Of a DNA stretch of 64,000 bases, positions 36,102-47,516 are shown in pieces. The notes beneath the pieces were generated by a model that saw only the letters and a list, made by a program, of their open reading frames with translations, ran no database searches and was not told the origin of the DNA. How positions within the stretch are numbered: position 1 is the stretch's first letter; each line of letters opens with the position of its first letter. The translations under genes and the position numbers were made by a program. Source of the DNA: Combretum micranthum (Eukaryota > Streptophyta > Magnoliopsida > Myrtales > Combretaceae); contig JAMXBD010000024.1 of the NCBI GenBank assembly GCA_024138025.1, forward strand, positions 2,604,001 to 2,668,000, in the 5' to 3' direction.

Positions 36102-36807
36102 GGGAAATGAGGAGCGAATTTTGAGTGATTTAATTAAAGAAAAATTGAAAAAAAAAAGAGAGAGCGAGTAAGGGGGGGCACCAGCCACTATAATGGAGAG
36201 AGGGAGAGAAGTGATTTTTTTTGTATTTTTGTTAATTAAATGTAATAATATGTAAAGTAGATGTGATATAAAGTTATGGAAAAAATAAAAAATAAGAAAA
36301 ATAGGTATGTAGAGTAGAAGAATAGGTGTTAGAAAAAGTAGAGATAAATGAATAGTATATAATAGTAATAAATAGTGTAATGTAAATTAGATGTGACTAA
36401 TAAAGTACTGGTAATAAGAAAATACGCGTATAAATGAGATATCTGATATTTTTAGTTACCAAAAATTATAAAACTGATACTTTTAAAAACCTTATATTTT
36501 TATGAGTTTAATGGTATATTCGAAATATTTTTACTATTCTGAGCCTCGTAACACGTTTTTCAAAAATTGTATCGTTCAGGTCCAAAACGGATTGCGGTTT
36601 TGCTGATCTGATATTTTTAAACTTTCTTATGTTATTACGAATTATTCTACATACTAATCTCTTACTTACTCTCTTAGGGTTACGAACACAGGATTGCTGG
36701 ACTTAAACTGTTACATCTAACTACGGTTTTATTAACTTTAAGGCTTTCGGTTAACCTTCTAAACAGGGTTTAAGCTTAATTGATTGTAAAACTTTGGGGG
36801 GTTTACA

Positions 36808-36837
36808 ATAGGCACTTGGACCCTTACGGAGTGCATG
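36808..36837 (+). repeat. Split gypsy LTR copy, piece 2
   Basis: gcacttggacccttacgg followed by agtgcatg matches gcgcttggacccccatgg and agtgcatg at 21780-21805. It is cut by the next insertion. Confidence 0.75.
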
Positions 36838-37581
36838 ATGTGAAAAAGAAATGAACTCAGGCATGTTTCAGGTGAACAGGGGCTAAGCCGGCTCAAGGCC
36901 GCCAACTTATATATCGAACACCGTCAGCCTTTATATTCAATACAGGCAGCTTTGTTGCATTGTCATCGGGTAGTTTTTGCTCAACACTACCTAAGAGTTG
37001 TCGGCCTTCTTGGATACGCTGCCGACTTAGTGGTTCCACAACACCAGCCTTCACGCCGACGTACAAGGTGCTTTAATCTCGAAAATTTGTTTCAGTTTAA
37101 GGCCGCTTCGGGAAAGCCGCCAGTGTACTTTTTATTTTGCCAGCTTATATGCTTTCGACAACAACATTTGTTTTAGGTCTTTTAGGGTTTCCTTTGTTAT
37201 TATATATGGTCATAGTTTTTTCGTATGTTTCAGACTTGGATGATAGGTTTTTGAGAGATTTCTCTTTGAGTTCTTGAGTGAACTTATATAAACTTACGGA
37301 TTTTGTTCTATGGCATTCTTTATTTTGATTTATCAATCGAAATTTCCACCTTTGATTATGGCGTCTACATCATATACCAAGATTCTTGCTTTCTTATAAG
37401 TATAGGGTTATGGTTTACCATACTTGTGTGTGTTAATAATCGGGTTTTATTTCACATCATTCGTAGGGTCTTAGGTCAATTATACATGGGGTTTGCGAAG
37501 TTGGGTTGAGATTCCTAATTTTGGTTTATGAGTTTGTTCGTGTCGAGCATGCAACAAATTAGAGCATATCTGATTTGTATT
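36838..37581. mobile_element. 744-bp insertion with 8-bp target duplication
   Basis: Flanked by agtgcatg at 36830-36837 and 37582-37589; the uninterrupted sequence is seen at 21798-21805. An 8-bp duplication suggests a hAT-type mechanism, but I see no clear terminal inverted repeats. The left half is GC-rich with gccggc and ggccgcc words like those of the giant LTR block, and the tcttttagggttt and gggtcttagg phrases also recall that block (27520, 27670). No coding region. Its class is unresolved. Confidence 0.65.
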
Positions 37582-38245
37582 AGTGCATGGTAAGGATAGA
37601 CAGGTAGTGAATATGGGATATTTTGAAACCAGGTGGTCAATTAGGGGTTAGAGCAAAGTTGCAGTGGAGTTATGCGGACGTATGGGCTCTTACATAAAAT
37701 GTCGCAATGAATTGTGCTCATTGATGGCTATTTATGTGGATTGATCTGTAAGAGACTACTTCATTATTTACTTTTTTGGTAAGTTTTGGAGACTTATCAA
37801 ACCCTTCTTTTCGGTGCTTAATCGGTTGAAAGAACCCTATCCCTTTTGTTTATAGAGAGTTTTGAGTACTCTTATGCGTGTTTGTGTTTCTGGAACATTG
37901 GGAATACTTGTTTGCCAACTTGAAACTCAATCAAACTTAATTTGTGTTCATTGCATTAGCTTAGGTAGGCATGACATGCATTTATATGTTTGATTATTGT
38001 GTAGTAGGCTTCACCAATCACTTTTCATTATTTCAGGTATCAAGAATGATCACTTCATGGACCTTTATTATGATTCAATGGGTTTCAGGACCAATGAGTT
38101 TGGAGAGTAATGTAGACGAGTAAAGTAGAAGGCCATATAGAATTTGGGAAAAACTATGTGAATGTTTATATTTCTATTTTAATGGATGATTGTAAACTTT
38201 AAGCTATTTTGCTATTTTTGGGTTGAGTGCAAAACTTTGTAACCA
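37582..38245 (+). repeat. Split gypsy LTR copy, piece 3
   Basis: Collinear with 21798-22456 (for example ggttagagcaaagttgcagtg and tggctattatcttag-type blocks continue after the next break). It is cut by the hAT-like element at 38246. Confidence 0.85.
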
Positions 38246-39225
38246 ATAAGGGTAAGCAAAAAAACCAAGCGAACCGAACCAATATGTAACCAAACCAAAC
38301 TAAACCAAAATTGTGGTTATTTTAATAGTTTGGTTTAAAATTTCTCCAATTTGAACCATTCCGTGAATTTATTGTTTGGTTTAGAAGGTTAACCAAACCA
38401 ATCCATAAAACCGAATCAAATCGTTTTAAAATAATATAATAATATAATACTTGTAACTTCCAACTATAGATTTTTTATGATGATTGATTAAAGGTCATAT
38501 ATGTTCATATGCTTTCATTTGATATTTATTATTTGGTGAATATTTATTAAAATCAACTTATTCATTTTTAAATTTGTTTTTTAGGCTCATAACATATATA
38601 TATATATATATATATTTTGTTGATGATGAAATATTTTTTTCTAATAGTTTTTAACTTTGTTAAGTATGAAATTTATTTATTTATGATAAACTCTTATTAT
38701 GTATTAATTGTTTAAAGTATTTTGTTAGCAGATCATTTCATTCGTTGATAAATTTTGTTGATACATAATTGTTTATTTTAGCTAAATTTATTGGTAAATG
38801 ATTAACTTAATGGTTCTATTAAAAATTAAAAATTATGAGTTATTATGCATTGGTTAGTGAATGTAATTTACTGGTAGATAACTGATTTTATAAAAAACTA
38901 TAAATTAAAAGTATGATGAAATCATAAAGTATCGTATTGTGATTTATAATATACACTTTGTAAAGTGATATAAATATTTAAGTATCTATACAAGTATTAA
39001 AAAAAAAAACTAGAATAAACAAAATTTTTAATTAGAATTTTATTTTAATCTGTAATTCAAACCGTTATTTAATTGTTTAGAAAATTTATAATCTGGACTA
39101 AACTGTTACTTAATGGTTTGGCTTGGATTAGAATAAAAAAACAAACTACAAATTATAGATTAGTGTTTTAGGAAAACCGAACCGAACCGAACCGATCCAA
39201 ACCAAACCGATCTGTGCCCACCCCT
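38246..39225. mobile_element. hAT-like non-autonomous element
   Basis: About 980 bp inserted in the gypsy LTR copy. The left end aagggtaagcaaaaaaacc and the right end, read inward as AGGGGTGGGCACAGATCGG, form imperfect inverted termini like the (C)AGGGGTGGGCA ends of hAT elements. Both ends lead into accgaacc/ggttcgg-type repeats facing each other. Flanks tgtaacca and cgtgacta agree at 5 of 8 bases, fitting a decayed 8-bp duplication. There is no transposase. A TATATA microsatellite lies at 38596-38615. Confidence 0.7.
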
Positions 39226-39445
39226 CGTGACTAGGTTGAGCTTAGCTCCCCTTTTGTGGCTATTATCTTAGACTGTTTTAGACTTTAAATTTTCATTTCT
39301 CTCTCTTAAAATACTTTTCTACATGTTAGTATAATAGTTCTAAATCTTTAGCAAATTGTCAATTGATGCATCATGGTCTTACTAAAGAGCCTAATCACGA
39401 TTTTACAACTAAAACTTGATTAGCGATTCACCTAGTTAATTTTTA
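39226..39445 (+). repeat. Split gypsy LTR copy, piece 4
   Basis: Collinear with 22456-22670 (gctccccttttgtggctat, then aaattgtcaattgatgc and cacctagttaa). The last 75 bp of the LTR and its PBS are missing. Confidence 0.85.
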
Positions 39446-39703
39446 CTTGCTGTACAAGAAACCTTAACTTTTATCTTAGTGTTACGGATTCTTTAAGGTT
39501 AATTAATATCAATTCATAGATACCACAATGATTATTCCTCTTAGGTGTATTGTATTTATTGATACAAGGTTTTTCAATAGAAGACCTATTGATTGTCTTC
39601 TTAAGTATGTCCTATCTTGGTATTGGTGTGTTTTAGGCATGGGACTAGTAAACTTTTCCTAATGAAGTTTTTCTCTACTTAAGAGTGAATCACTATCACC
39701 AAC

Positions 39704-40430
39704 ATGGCAAGGACGCAACAAAAGCCAAAGAAAGACTTGATGGATTACTTAGAGTGTTTCAAAAAGCACTCTTTGGACATCCAAGATGTTTGTGATGAGA
39801 AAGAGTTGGGGAAGATATGAATACAAGGGATGTTCATTAAGTATGTCATCCACCTAGAGAACCTTCACATGTGCTCTTTTGTTGCTCTCATTGAAAATAT
39901 GTGAATACCAGTAATTTTGTAGATTGTAGGAAAATAATGTGAAGAAGGTAGAAGGTATGAAAAGTGAGCAATGATTGTCAGCTCACTCAAAAGAGAAAGC
40001 TCTAAAGACAACAAGAAGCTAAAGAATGACAAACCAAGCAGCTTTACACCAATACTTTAATTTCCATGCTCAATGGGAAAGAAGCTACAAGCACACATCA
40101 ACAACAAGGATGGGCCATTGCTTGGTCATGAGTTCTCTCCCCTTGCACCATTGCGCCACATTCAGCTCCATTCATGGTATCCTTAAATAAGAGCACTAAT
40201 ATAGCCGTTCAAATTCCACTAGTTCCACATAAGAGGCGTCATGTAGCTTCTTTCGATGATATAATGAAAGGTGTCACTCAAGTTGACCATGATCCCATCA
40301 CGATGTGTGAATCCTCACTACAACCCACGAGTGACGGTTGGGATGACCACTGGCCCATTTAGTTGGATACTTAGCCACTACCATAGCTAGAGTCGGCCTA
40401 AGGAGTACAATTCTTCACAAGGAAGAGGAG
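39704..40430 (+). pseudogene. Gypsy (Tat-like) gag remnant
   Basis: From an ATG at 39704 the frame reads PKKDLMDYLECFKKHSLDIQ, then a stop, then IQGMFIKYVIHLENLHMCSF, a recognisable C-terminal capsid region of Tat/Retand-type gag (the motif of an E-L-V-x-I-C-I-x-G-M region followed by Y-x-x-H-L-E-N-L). Later pieces in other frames (FPCSMGKKLQAHI near 40065) also fit. A 62-codon open stretch at 40174-40362 is only a remnant. It does not belong to the family of the adjacent LTR, whose gag is different. Confidence 0.6.
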
Positions 40431-40751
40431 CAAACGACACCAATAACTTTCTTTTTTTTTTTTTTTAACATTGTCCATTCTGTATATCAATTATTTGTAT
40501 GGATTTTTCCTGTCTTTTATTTACTAGTACACATCAAACTATATTGATGAATGTTTAATTGAACTTTTTATTTAGTTGTTGTTGAGATGTTGTTAGCACC
40601 TTGTTGTAATTCTCAATTTGATATGTATTAAAGCTTGGACTTTGTTTGCATGGCTTAAGACTATGACAATAGGGTTTATAAATGGATGACATTCAGTTTG
40701 GAGATTTTATACAATGAAGACTGGGAGGAATGGTTAAAATTGCTGCCTTAT
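40431..40751. other. Gene-free stretch
   Basis: T-rich run near 40450-40466; nothing else recognised. The right end is the insertion site of solo LTR 3. Confidence 0.4.
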
Positions 40752-41171
40752 TGTCACGCCCCAAAGAGTACCCTAAACGTGGCAGTCCACCCTACATAAT
40801 ATTAAAGCCTAAGAATGACCACCTCAGTCACGCGAAGGCTTCCATACTATGTACAAGGCATCTAACACATAAAGGGACACATCGGAATGATACATTTTAT
40901 ACTGATACAGTTGAGTAACAACGTAAAGGAAATACAATCCACTATATTTTCGATACAAATCACTATACTTCAAAATACAAATCATTCAACTCTAATTATA
41001 TTCATCCGCAGACTTCCCTACATAAACTATTACATGACAAGTCATAAACTAGCTGATAACTTCAAACATTCGTATTCTTTGCCAAAATCCCGGAGTCATT
41101 CCCGGCTCCAACCAATTCGGTCCCCACTTTGCATTCTTAAGATAACCTGTTCATTTAAACAACTATTGGGA

Positions 41172-41194
41172 TATAAGCTACACTAGCTTAGTGA
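41172..41194 (-). other. Conserved LTR hairpin, perfect stem
   Basis: TAAGCTA and TAGCTTA flank a short loop (tataagctacactagcttag). It is equivalent to 16008-16029 and 33712-33734; bases covary with the stem. Confidence 0.55.
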
Positions 41195-44100
41195 GAATTT
41201 CCTTAATTCCGTACCATAACAAATAAGTTATAATCAATCATATGCTATGCATGAACGAACATGTGAGCAAGCAATTATGCATAGGTATCTGGAACCTACA
41301 CAGAGAACGGATTTACGCCCTTCGTATCTTGGGTTAGGAATGGCATTGAGTCTACACGGCCGCATCTAGTCCCCAAGCCCTCGGTTCTTAGCACTCGACT
41401 TGGCTAGGCTCATCCAAGAATGCATCCACATGCGCCTTAGTACCCTTAAATGAGCTCTGGTACCGGGCTCGTTATCCAAACGAAGCATCAATGGACTATA
41501 CCAATCGACCTGTGTAGGAGTAGCATACTACCAAATGCAATATGTCCGATGCGATGCATGACCAATTTAATATTTACTTAGGTAAAAATATTTATACATT
41601 CTTTAGAGTGACCAACCAATATCAACATAACAGAAATATATGAACGGTGCAGTTATCCAATCAAATCGTGGTTTCGATATGCTTTAGTTTCTTTGGCATA
41701 CATTCATCACAGTCTCATCAGATCTCCCATCCCCATTCATATCGATTTTTATCTTGTTCCTATAATTCTAATGCAACTAACTACAAGCACAATCAAGGTA
41801 ACAAAACAAGGAGAAAACTCACTCGGTCATTGGATCACCAGTCTTCTAGTAATAATAATTTAGTGGTAGGGAATCGTCGAATTCGGGATTACTTAAAAAG
41901 GAAGAAATACTCTAATACGTATTTCAACTCAAACTAATCCAAAAGATTTTATATGAACTATCAAATTCGTAATTCTCGTCCTAAGCGGGAATTCCAACTT
42001 AAAACGGCCATAACTTGGTCATTTTAACTCAGAATCTCGCAAATTATCTATCGATTTCTATCTACTTCGAAAGATCTATCTAATTCTAATATTATTTTCA
42101 AGTTTTGAAAAATTTGAAGCTTCGAAAAGTTCGGAACAGATTAAGGCAGCAACAATTTCCAAGTCTGAAAAATAGTTTTGTAAATGTTTAAAATGTTCCT
42201 ACTATATAAATTAGCTATACGTGCAATATGAGTGAATTCCTAACATGAATAGCATGAAATGAGTTTCATGTATGCATGGTCTTGATGATTTTGATAAAAG
42301 AAAATTTTAGAACTCTTTATTTTGCAAGACTTCAACTATAAACTACTTTTGAAAAATCTAGTTTCTAACTTTGATCATTTCCATTTGTTTTGGATTTATT
42401 ACTTAAGAAAATATGATTATTTTGTTAAAATTGAGTTTTCATTTATATATACTTATGACCTCCATTTCTACATAAAAATTTCCATTTTACACTTTGCAAA
42501 CATGTTTTCAAGTGGGGTTGATTCCAAAATCCGAATTTTATAAAAATTAGTTTTTGAGTGATTTCTTTAAATAAAAATCATTTGATAGTTAGAAAATTGG
42601 GGCTCAATCATACATAACCGCTAAGAACTTCATTCTTACACAAAAAAATTTGCATTTTACACTTTGCAAATATGTTTTCCAATATGATTTACTCAAAAAT
42701 CCGAATTTTAAAAAATCCACTTTTTGAATGATTCCTTTGGGAAAAACTTGTTTAATGCATTAAAATTTGAAGCTTTACTACATCTATTGCCTAAGGACTT
42801 CATTTAACACATAAAACTTACAATTTGAGCTCAAATACTAAGTGATTACATATGCATCATCTCAAATTATGAATTTGACAATTTGATCACTAACTCTAAA
42901 TTTTCCATTTTAATTCCATTACTTGTTTTACACATTACTCATGCCTAAACTCATTTTAACTTGTAAAAATCATTCCTTAAAGATACCTATTACCTATACC
43001 CTTCATTTTTCACATAAAACATGAGTTTTGGAGTTGATAAATGGGTTTTAAAAATTGGTCTTGGTTGGGATCCGAATTCAGAAAATTTATTTTGGGTCAT
43101 ATCTTTTGATAAAATCTATCTAAGCTTATGAAAATCCATTCCTTACATATCATATCTTAAGAGCCTTTCATTTCTTAAATAAAAACTTCATTTTTGAGTT
43201 GGAAAACATGTTTTTAAAATATACCTTGGCCAAAATCCTAAAATAAGATTTTTATTTTGAAAATAACTTTTAAAAATCACTTTTGATTCTTGTAAAAAGA
43301 AGTCTTGATGATATACATATATTAAGCTTTCATTTTCTTAAATAAAAATTACATTTTGACACTTGGAAAGTGGTTTTTAAATAGGGGTTTTGCCAAAATA
43401 CGAATTTCACAATTTTGTTTGAGTTCAAAACTAAGATCTATACTTAATATGAACATAAACATAAAACAAATGCATGGTAGTAAGTTATAAACTCATAGAT
43501 CTAAACTTTACTCATCAAAATCCTTCATTTATGTTATCTATACCCTAAGCCCTTCATTTTAAATGAAAAATACACATTTTGAAGTTGAAAAACAACTTTT
43601 CTAAATGTGGTTCCATTTTCATCCGAATTTTTAAAAGTTATTTTTGTTGAAAATAAAATAGATCTTGAGTTTCCTACAACTTTCCAACCATCATCATGCT
43701 ATTACAAGTTGTTTATAAACATAAAACAAAGTCTAATGCATTTTATGAACTCAAAACTCTAGATCTAGTTTTCTAAACTAGTTATAAGTGCATAAATACA
43801 TGTGGATGATGGATCTATGTATAAATCATAAGAAATAACAAAAATAACAACTTAAATAGCAAGATCTATGGCATAAACGAAAATCAAAGCTACAAAAAGT
43901 TAGATCTACAATATATATCAACTTTAAACAAGAAAATCATTATAATACAAGATAATAAAAGTGGAGAAGAAAGTGTTTCATTTTTGGCATCATCCTAAGC
44001 TTTTAAGCTTATGGAAGGTCATTTGATATATGAAACCTTCATTACACTTTACCTATATCACCTATGGAGCCTTGGGAAGAAGATTTGCTTAGAGATCTTT

Positions 44101-44686
44101 AAGAATGAAGTGTGGAAGCCATAGAAGACGAAGGGGGCAGCTTGTTCATTGAAGAAACAAGAACAAAAAGAAGAAAGAAAGAAAGGAAAATGAGAGAGAA
44201 AAGGTTAAGGAATGAAAGAGGGAAAGTGAGTAAATGAAGGAGAGAGAGAAAATAAGTGTATTAAATGAATGAATGGAGAAAAAAAATAAAACAAGGCAGA
44301 TTTTGGGGAGGGGGAAGCTGTCCACGTGAATTTGAGAGAGGAGAGAGAGGGTTTGTTTGAAATTTGACTCAAAATTGAATTGTTTAATTAATGTGTAATG
44401 TAACTTCTTTAAGAAGGAGTGAAAAATAATTAATTTAGTCAAAATGGAGTAAATAAAGCAGCCATAAAGGAGTCAAAAATCTGCCATGAATTTACATAAT
44501 AAAGTGTAAAAAGATTGAAGTGAAAAAAAGTGATGTATGAAAGGTGTACTTGAAAGTATGAGTTGTAAAAGTATTTTTTTAATAAAAAAATAAAATTAGA
44601 AAATTTATTCCAAATATTTGTAGCAGATTTTTCATAATTAAAATTAAATAATTATCTGAATTATTTTAGTATTTTAACAAATATGT

Positions 44687-45054
44687 TACCGGTATGATCA
44701 AAATACGCGAATATGGGTTATAAATGATATTTTTATAACCCGAAAAATTCTAAAAAATTATTTTATGCAAATAAAAATATTTTTAAAATATTAAATTAAT
44801 TTATTTTATTTTTAGTATCGGGTCTTAAACAGAATCTAATCCCATAAAAGTCCGAACTAAATAAATTTTAGAAAAACAAAATTTTCTATAATATATAAAA
44901 TATTTATCTAATAATATAAGGCTTTATAAGAATAATAAAATTTTGTAATGAAATAAAAGTGAATAGTGGAAAAGACTAATCAATTACCGGTAATAATGAA
45001 AATACGGTAAAAAAGTTATAACTATAACTTTTATAACCCGAAAAATTATATAAT
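44687..45054 (-). repeat. Duplicated U3 block in solo LTR 3
   Basis: taccggtatgatcaaaatacg at 44687 and ttaccggtaataatgaaaat at 44994 each lead to ttttataacccgaaaaatt. Solo LTRs 1 and 2 have one copy of this block (near 18650 and 36404). Confidence 0.7.
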
Positions 45055-45755
45055 TGATATATTTAGAAATCTTATGAAATTACGAGTCTAACGATACTAT
45101 TGATATATTTTTTATATCTCGAGCCTCGAGACACGCTTTTCGAAGTCTGTATCCGAACGGGTTCGAAATAGGTAAAAAATTTACCAATATGATATTTATA
45201 AACAAACTTATATTACTGTGAGCTATTCTACATATTTAAACTACATCTCGGCCTCCAGGGTTAGGGGCGCTAGATTGCGGACTTAAACTATTGTATTCCG
45301 GTTAGGGTTTCCGGGTGATTTTTCGGTTTAGATCTTTGCCAATTTGGAAACTGATATTTTATGTTTATACAACATATTTGATTTGAGAAATTTATTAAAT
45401 TTTTTTTGTAAGTATTTAATATCTTTTAACCTTTTCGGAATTCTTGAATTGGGTTTCATTTCCGAAAGTTAATCATTATTTACTTTTTAATAATTGTTTT
45501 TGGGCTTTATATTACCCGATTTTTATAAGCCGGAGCTAAACATGGAATTTTTTGTATATCGTGGTTTTGAATTTGAAGACCACTGAGTTCTTATTTTATT
45601 TTAAGGATTTTCATTTTCTCATGATTAAGAAATTTTTGGATTCGTTCGTAATTTAAGACTTGTCGAAATTCGGTTTTAATTGAAGTGATTTTTAGGGTTA
45701 TTTTTAAAGTTCATTTTAAAATTATTTATTGAAATTTTCCGGGGCTTACACTTTT

Positions 45756-46297
45756 ATTCTTAGAACTTCTTTGTGTATTGTATTTATTTGCAGGTATAAG
45801 TGAATAAAATTGTATTTGAGCTTTTGCTTGGAAATGTCGCATGATTTTAATGTTTAGCAAGTCAAAATCATGACTTGATCTCACTTTGTGCTCAATTTAT
45901 GTCCTGGAATGACAATTTTATTCAAATATTTTATGTGTTGGGTTATTTTCCCAAAAAAATATTTTTTGTTAATTTTTTATTATATAATTTTTTTCATCGA
46001 TCTATGAATGTTCTTCTTCAGTAAGTTATACACATTCACTCGTTTCTTTGAAAAAAAAAAATGAATTTAAGAATGCTTCTATAAAAAGTTTCCTTCATAG
46101 CATCCTATAACTAATAAACAAAAAAAAAAAATCTAGAGTAATGGCTGAACCACCAACTGGCAAACCAATTCCCACGAGGGTGGGTCCTCATATAAAACAC
46201 AAGCCTTCATTTGACACACACGTCCAGTAATATCTCACCTTAACACGCCTCAAAGCAACCAATTTTCCCAACACTTTCTGCCCACCAGTCATCTCCT
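45756..46297. other. Upstream region of the ELO-like gene
   Basis: No gene. Composition rises in C from about 46140. Two poly-A runs lie near 46050 and 46120. Confidence 0.5.
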
Positions 46298-46305
46298 TTA
46301 TATAT
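46298..46305 (+). promoter_or_regulatory. TATA box of the ELO-like gene
   Basis: Ttatatat in the context cctttatatatctccacac. A pyrimidine-rich leader with a CT microsatellite at 46377-46392 follows, which is usual for plant 5' untranslated regions. The ATG is about 270 bp downstream. Confidence 0.6.
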
Positions 46306-46574
46306 CTCCACACACCCATATCACACCCTCCAATTTAAACCCCACCCCCGGAAGCCCATTTCTCCACAACTCTTCATTCTCTCTCTCTCTTTATCAAACC
46401 CAATATCCCCATTCCAAAACTACCAAAAATAATCTCCACCGCCATAACCATAACCATAGTCATCCGTCTTCTTAGCACGCGTTTGTATCCATTCGCTGTG
46501 CTAGATCACTTCCAGGTACCGGCTGCCACCTTTAGAATAAGTTTTTTTTTTTTTTTTAATTAAAAATAAGAAAA

Positions 46575-47516
46575 ATGACCCACTACAATATTTTAACATA
46601 TTACCTCTCAACACCTTCCATAGTCAACTTCCGATGGAGCCACACCCTAATCATATGGCTCCACGTGGTCATTTCTATTCACCTCAATCTCCCTCTACCT
46701 CACCGTATCCCTCCTCCTCCACCTCATCCTCACATCTCCCGCCCATCCAAACGTGCCGTCCATTAGGTCCAATCCCCGCGATCCACAGCCTTTCCATGGC
46801 TTCCTCTCCCGCTACCGTCTTCGCCGGATCTCCTCCTCTCCTCCGCCGCAGAAATCCGAGACACCCGCTGGTTCTGGCGCCGATCTAAGACCACACCTTT
46901 CCAGTGGCTCCTATGCTTCCCACTGGGCACGCGCCCATCGGGGCGCGTCTTCTTCTGGTCCTACGTTTTCTACCTCTCCAGATTCCTACACATGATACGC
47001 ACCTTCCTTAAAATCTTCCGTACGAGGAAAGTATCCTTCGCTCAGCTTTTCAACAATTCGATATTGACATTCATGTCCTTCCTGTGGCTAGAATTCTCGC
47101 AATCGTTTCAAGTACTGGCGATCCTCTTCACGACGTTGATCTACTCCGTCGTGTATGGGTATAGGTTCTGGACGGCTATAGGACTGCCGGGCGCGTGCTT
47201 CCCATTCGTTTTGAATTGCCAAATGGTGTCGTTGGGTTGTAATTTGCTGTGCCACGTAGGGGTAATTTCGTTACATTTAATCAAAAACGGCGGTTGTAAT
47301 GGAATCGGTGCATGGGTTTTTAATTCCGTTTTGAATGGTGCTATTTTGCTGCTGTTCTTGAATTTTTACGTAAGGAAGATGATTTTGAGCAAGAAAAGGA
47401 AGATTAATGGTGTTGAGGTTATTAAAGAGACACAGACGATTGAGATTGAAGAAAGAGAAAGAGAAAGGAAAATGACTGCCAGTGAGAGGGAGAGAAAGAG
47501 AAAGCTTATGACATGA
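46575..47516 (+). CDS. ELO-family fatty-acid elongase-like protein (HOS3-like), frame broken three times
   Basis: Single-exon gene, about 312 residues if three extra bases are discounted. It matches plant ELO/GNS1-SUR4 proteins of the HOS3 type, ER membrane proteins related to the condensing enzymes of very-long-chain fatty acid elongation. Visible in order: YYLSTPSIVNFRW (46602), a membrane segment in frame +1 (STWSFLFTSISLYLTVS, from 46660), GPIPAIHSLSMA in frame +2 (about 46766), then one open frame from 46827: SSAAEIRDTRWFWR, FFWSYVFYLSRFLHMIRTFL, FLWLEFSQSFQV, VYGYRFW, GGCNGIGAW, and a basic/acidic hydrophilic tail. One extra base at 46648, one near 46759-46762 and one at 46829 account for the three shifts. 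The usual ELO histidine box HxxHH reads QLFNN (47043-47057) and K-x-x-E-x-x-D-T reads R-F-L-H-M-I-R-T. As I recall, Arabidopsis HOS3 also lacks these motifs. Either a recent pseudogene or sequence error. Confidence 0.85.

Larger units (their letters stand above)
33302..36807 (-). mobile_element. Long solo LTR 2 (Ty3/gypsy-type), 3.51 kb
   Basis: TG...CA ends (tgtcacgcac and gggggtttaca) and a perfect 5-bp target duplication ATAGG at 33297-33301 and 36808-36812. It has full-length homology to solo LTR 1. On the minus strand a TATA box at 36094-36101 is followed by a pyrimidine-rich leader and a long R/U5 region of about 2.8 kb, giving the orientation. There is no coding and no PBS or PPT. It is inserted into the gypsy LTR copy, whose sequence resumes exactly at the duplication. 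Confidence 0.88.
40752..45750 (-). mobile_element. Long solo LTR 3, 5.0 kb, diverged family
   Basis: Ends TGTCACGCCCC and GGGGCTTACA form a 7-8 bp imperfect inverted terminus. Flanks cttat (40747-40751) and ctttt (45751-45755) agree at 4 of 5 bases. The beginning (gagtaccctaaacgtggcag, then tattaaagcctaag) and the right-hand part (ccgaaaaatt, gagcctcgagacacg, gggttcgaaa) are homologous to solo LTRs 1 and 2, but the middle is different and longer. It has no coding domains. Purine-rich plus strand at 44140-44350 marks the minus-strand leader. The U3 contains an internal duplication. Solo LTR or a large non-autonomous element. Confidence 0.75.

Noticed and set aside
36836..37587. 744-bp insertion as an ordinary solo LTR
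   Set aside because: No TG...CA ends can be set that also leave a 5-bp target duplication; the 8-bp duplication fits better.
46634..46995. Proline-, serine- and arginine-rich frames overlapping the ELO-like gene
   Set aside because: They mix the true reading with shifted frames caused by the extra bases; only parts match the family.
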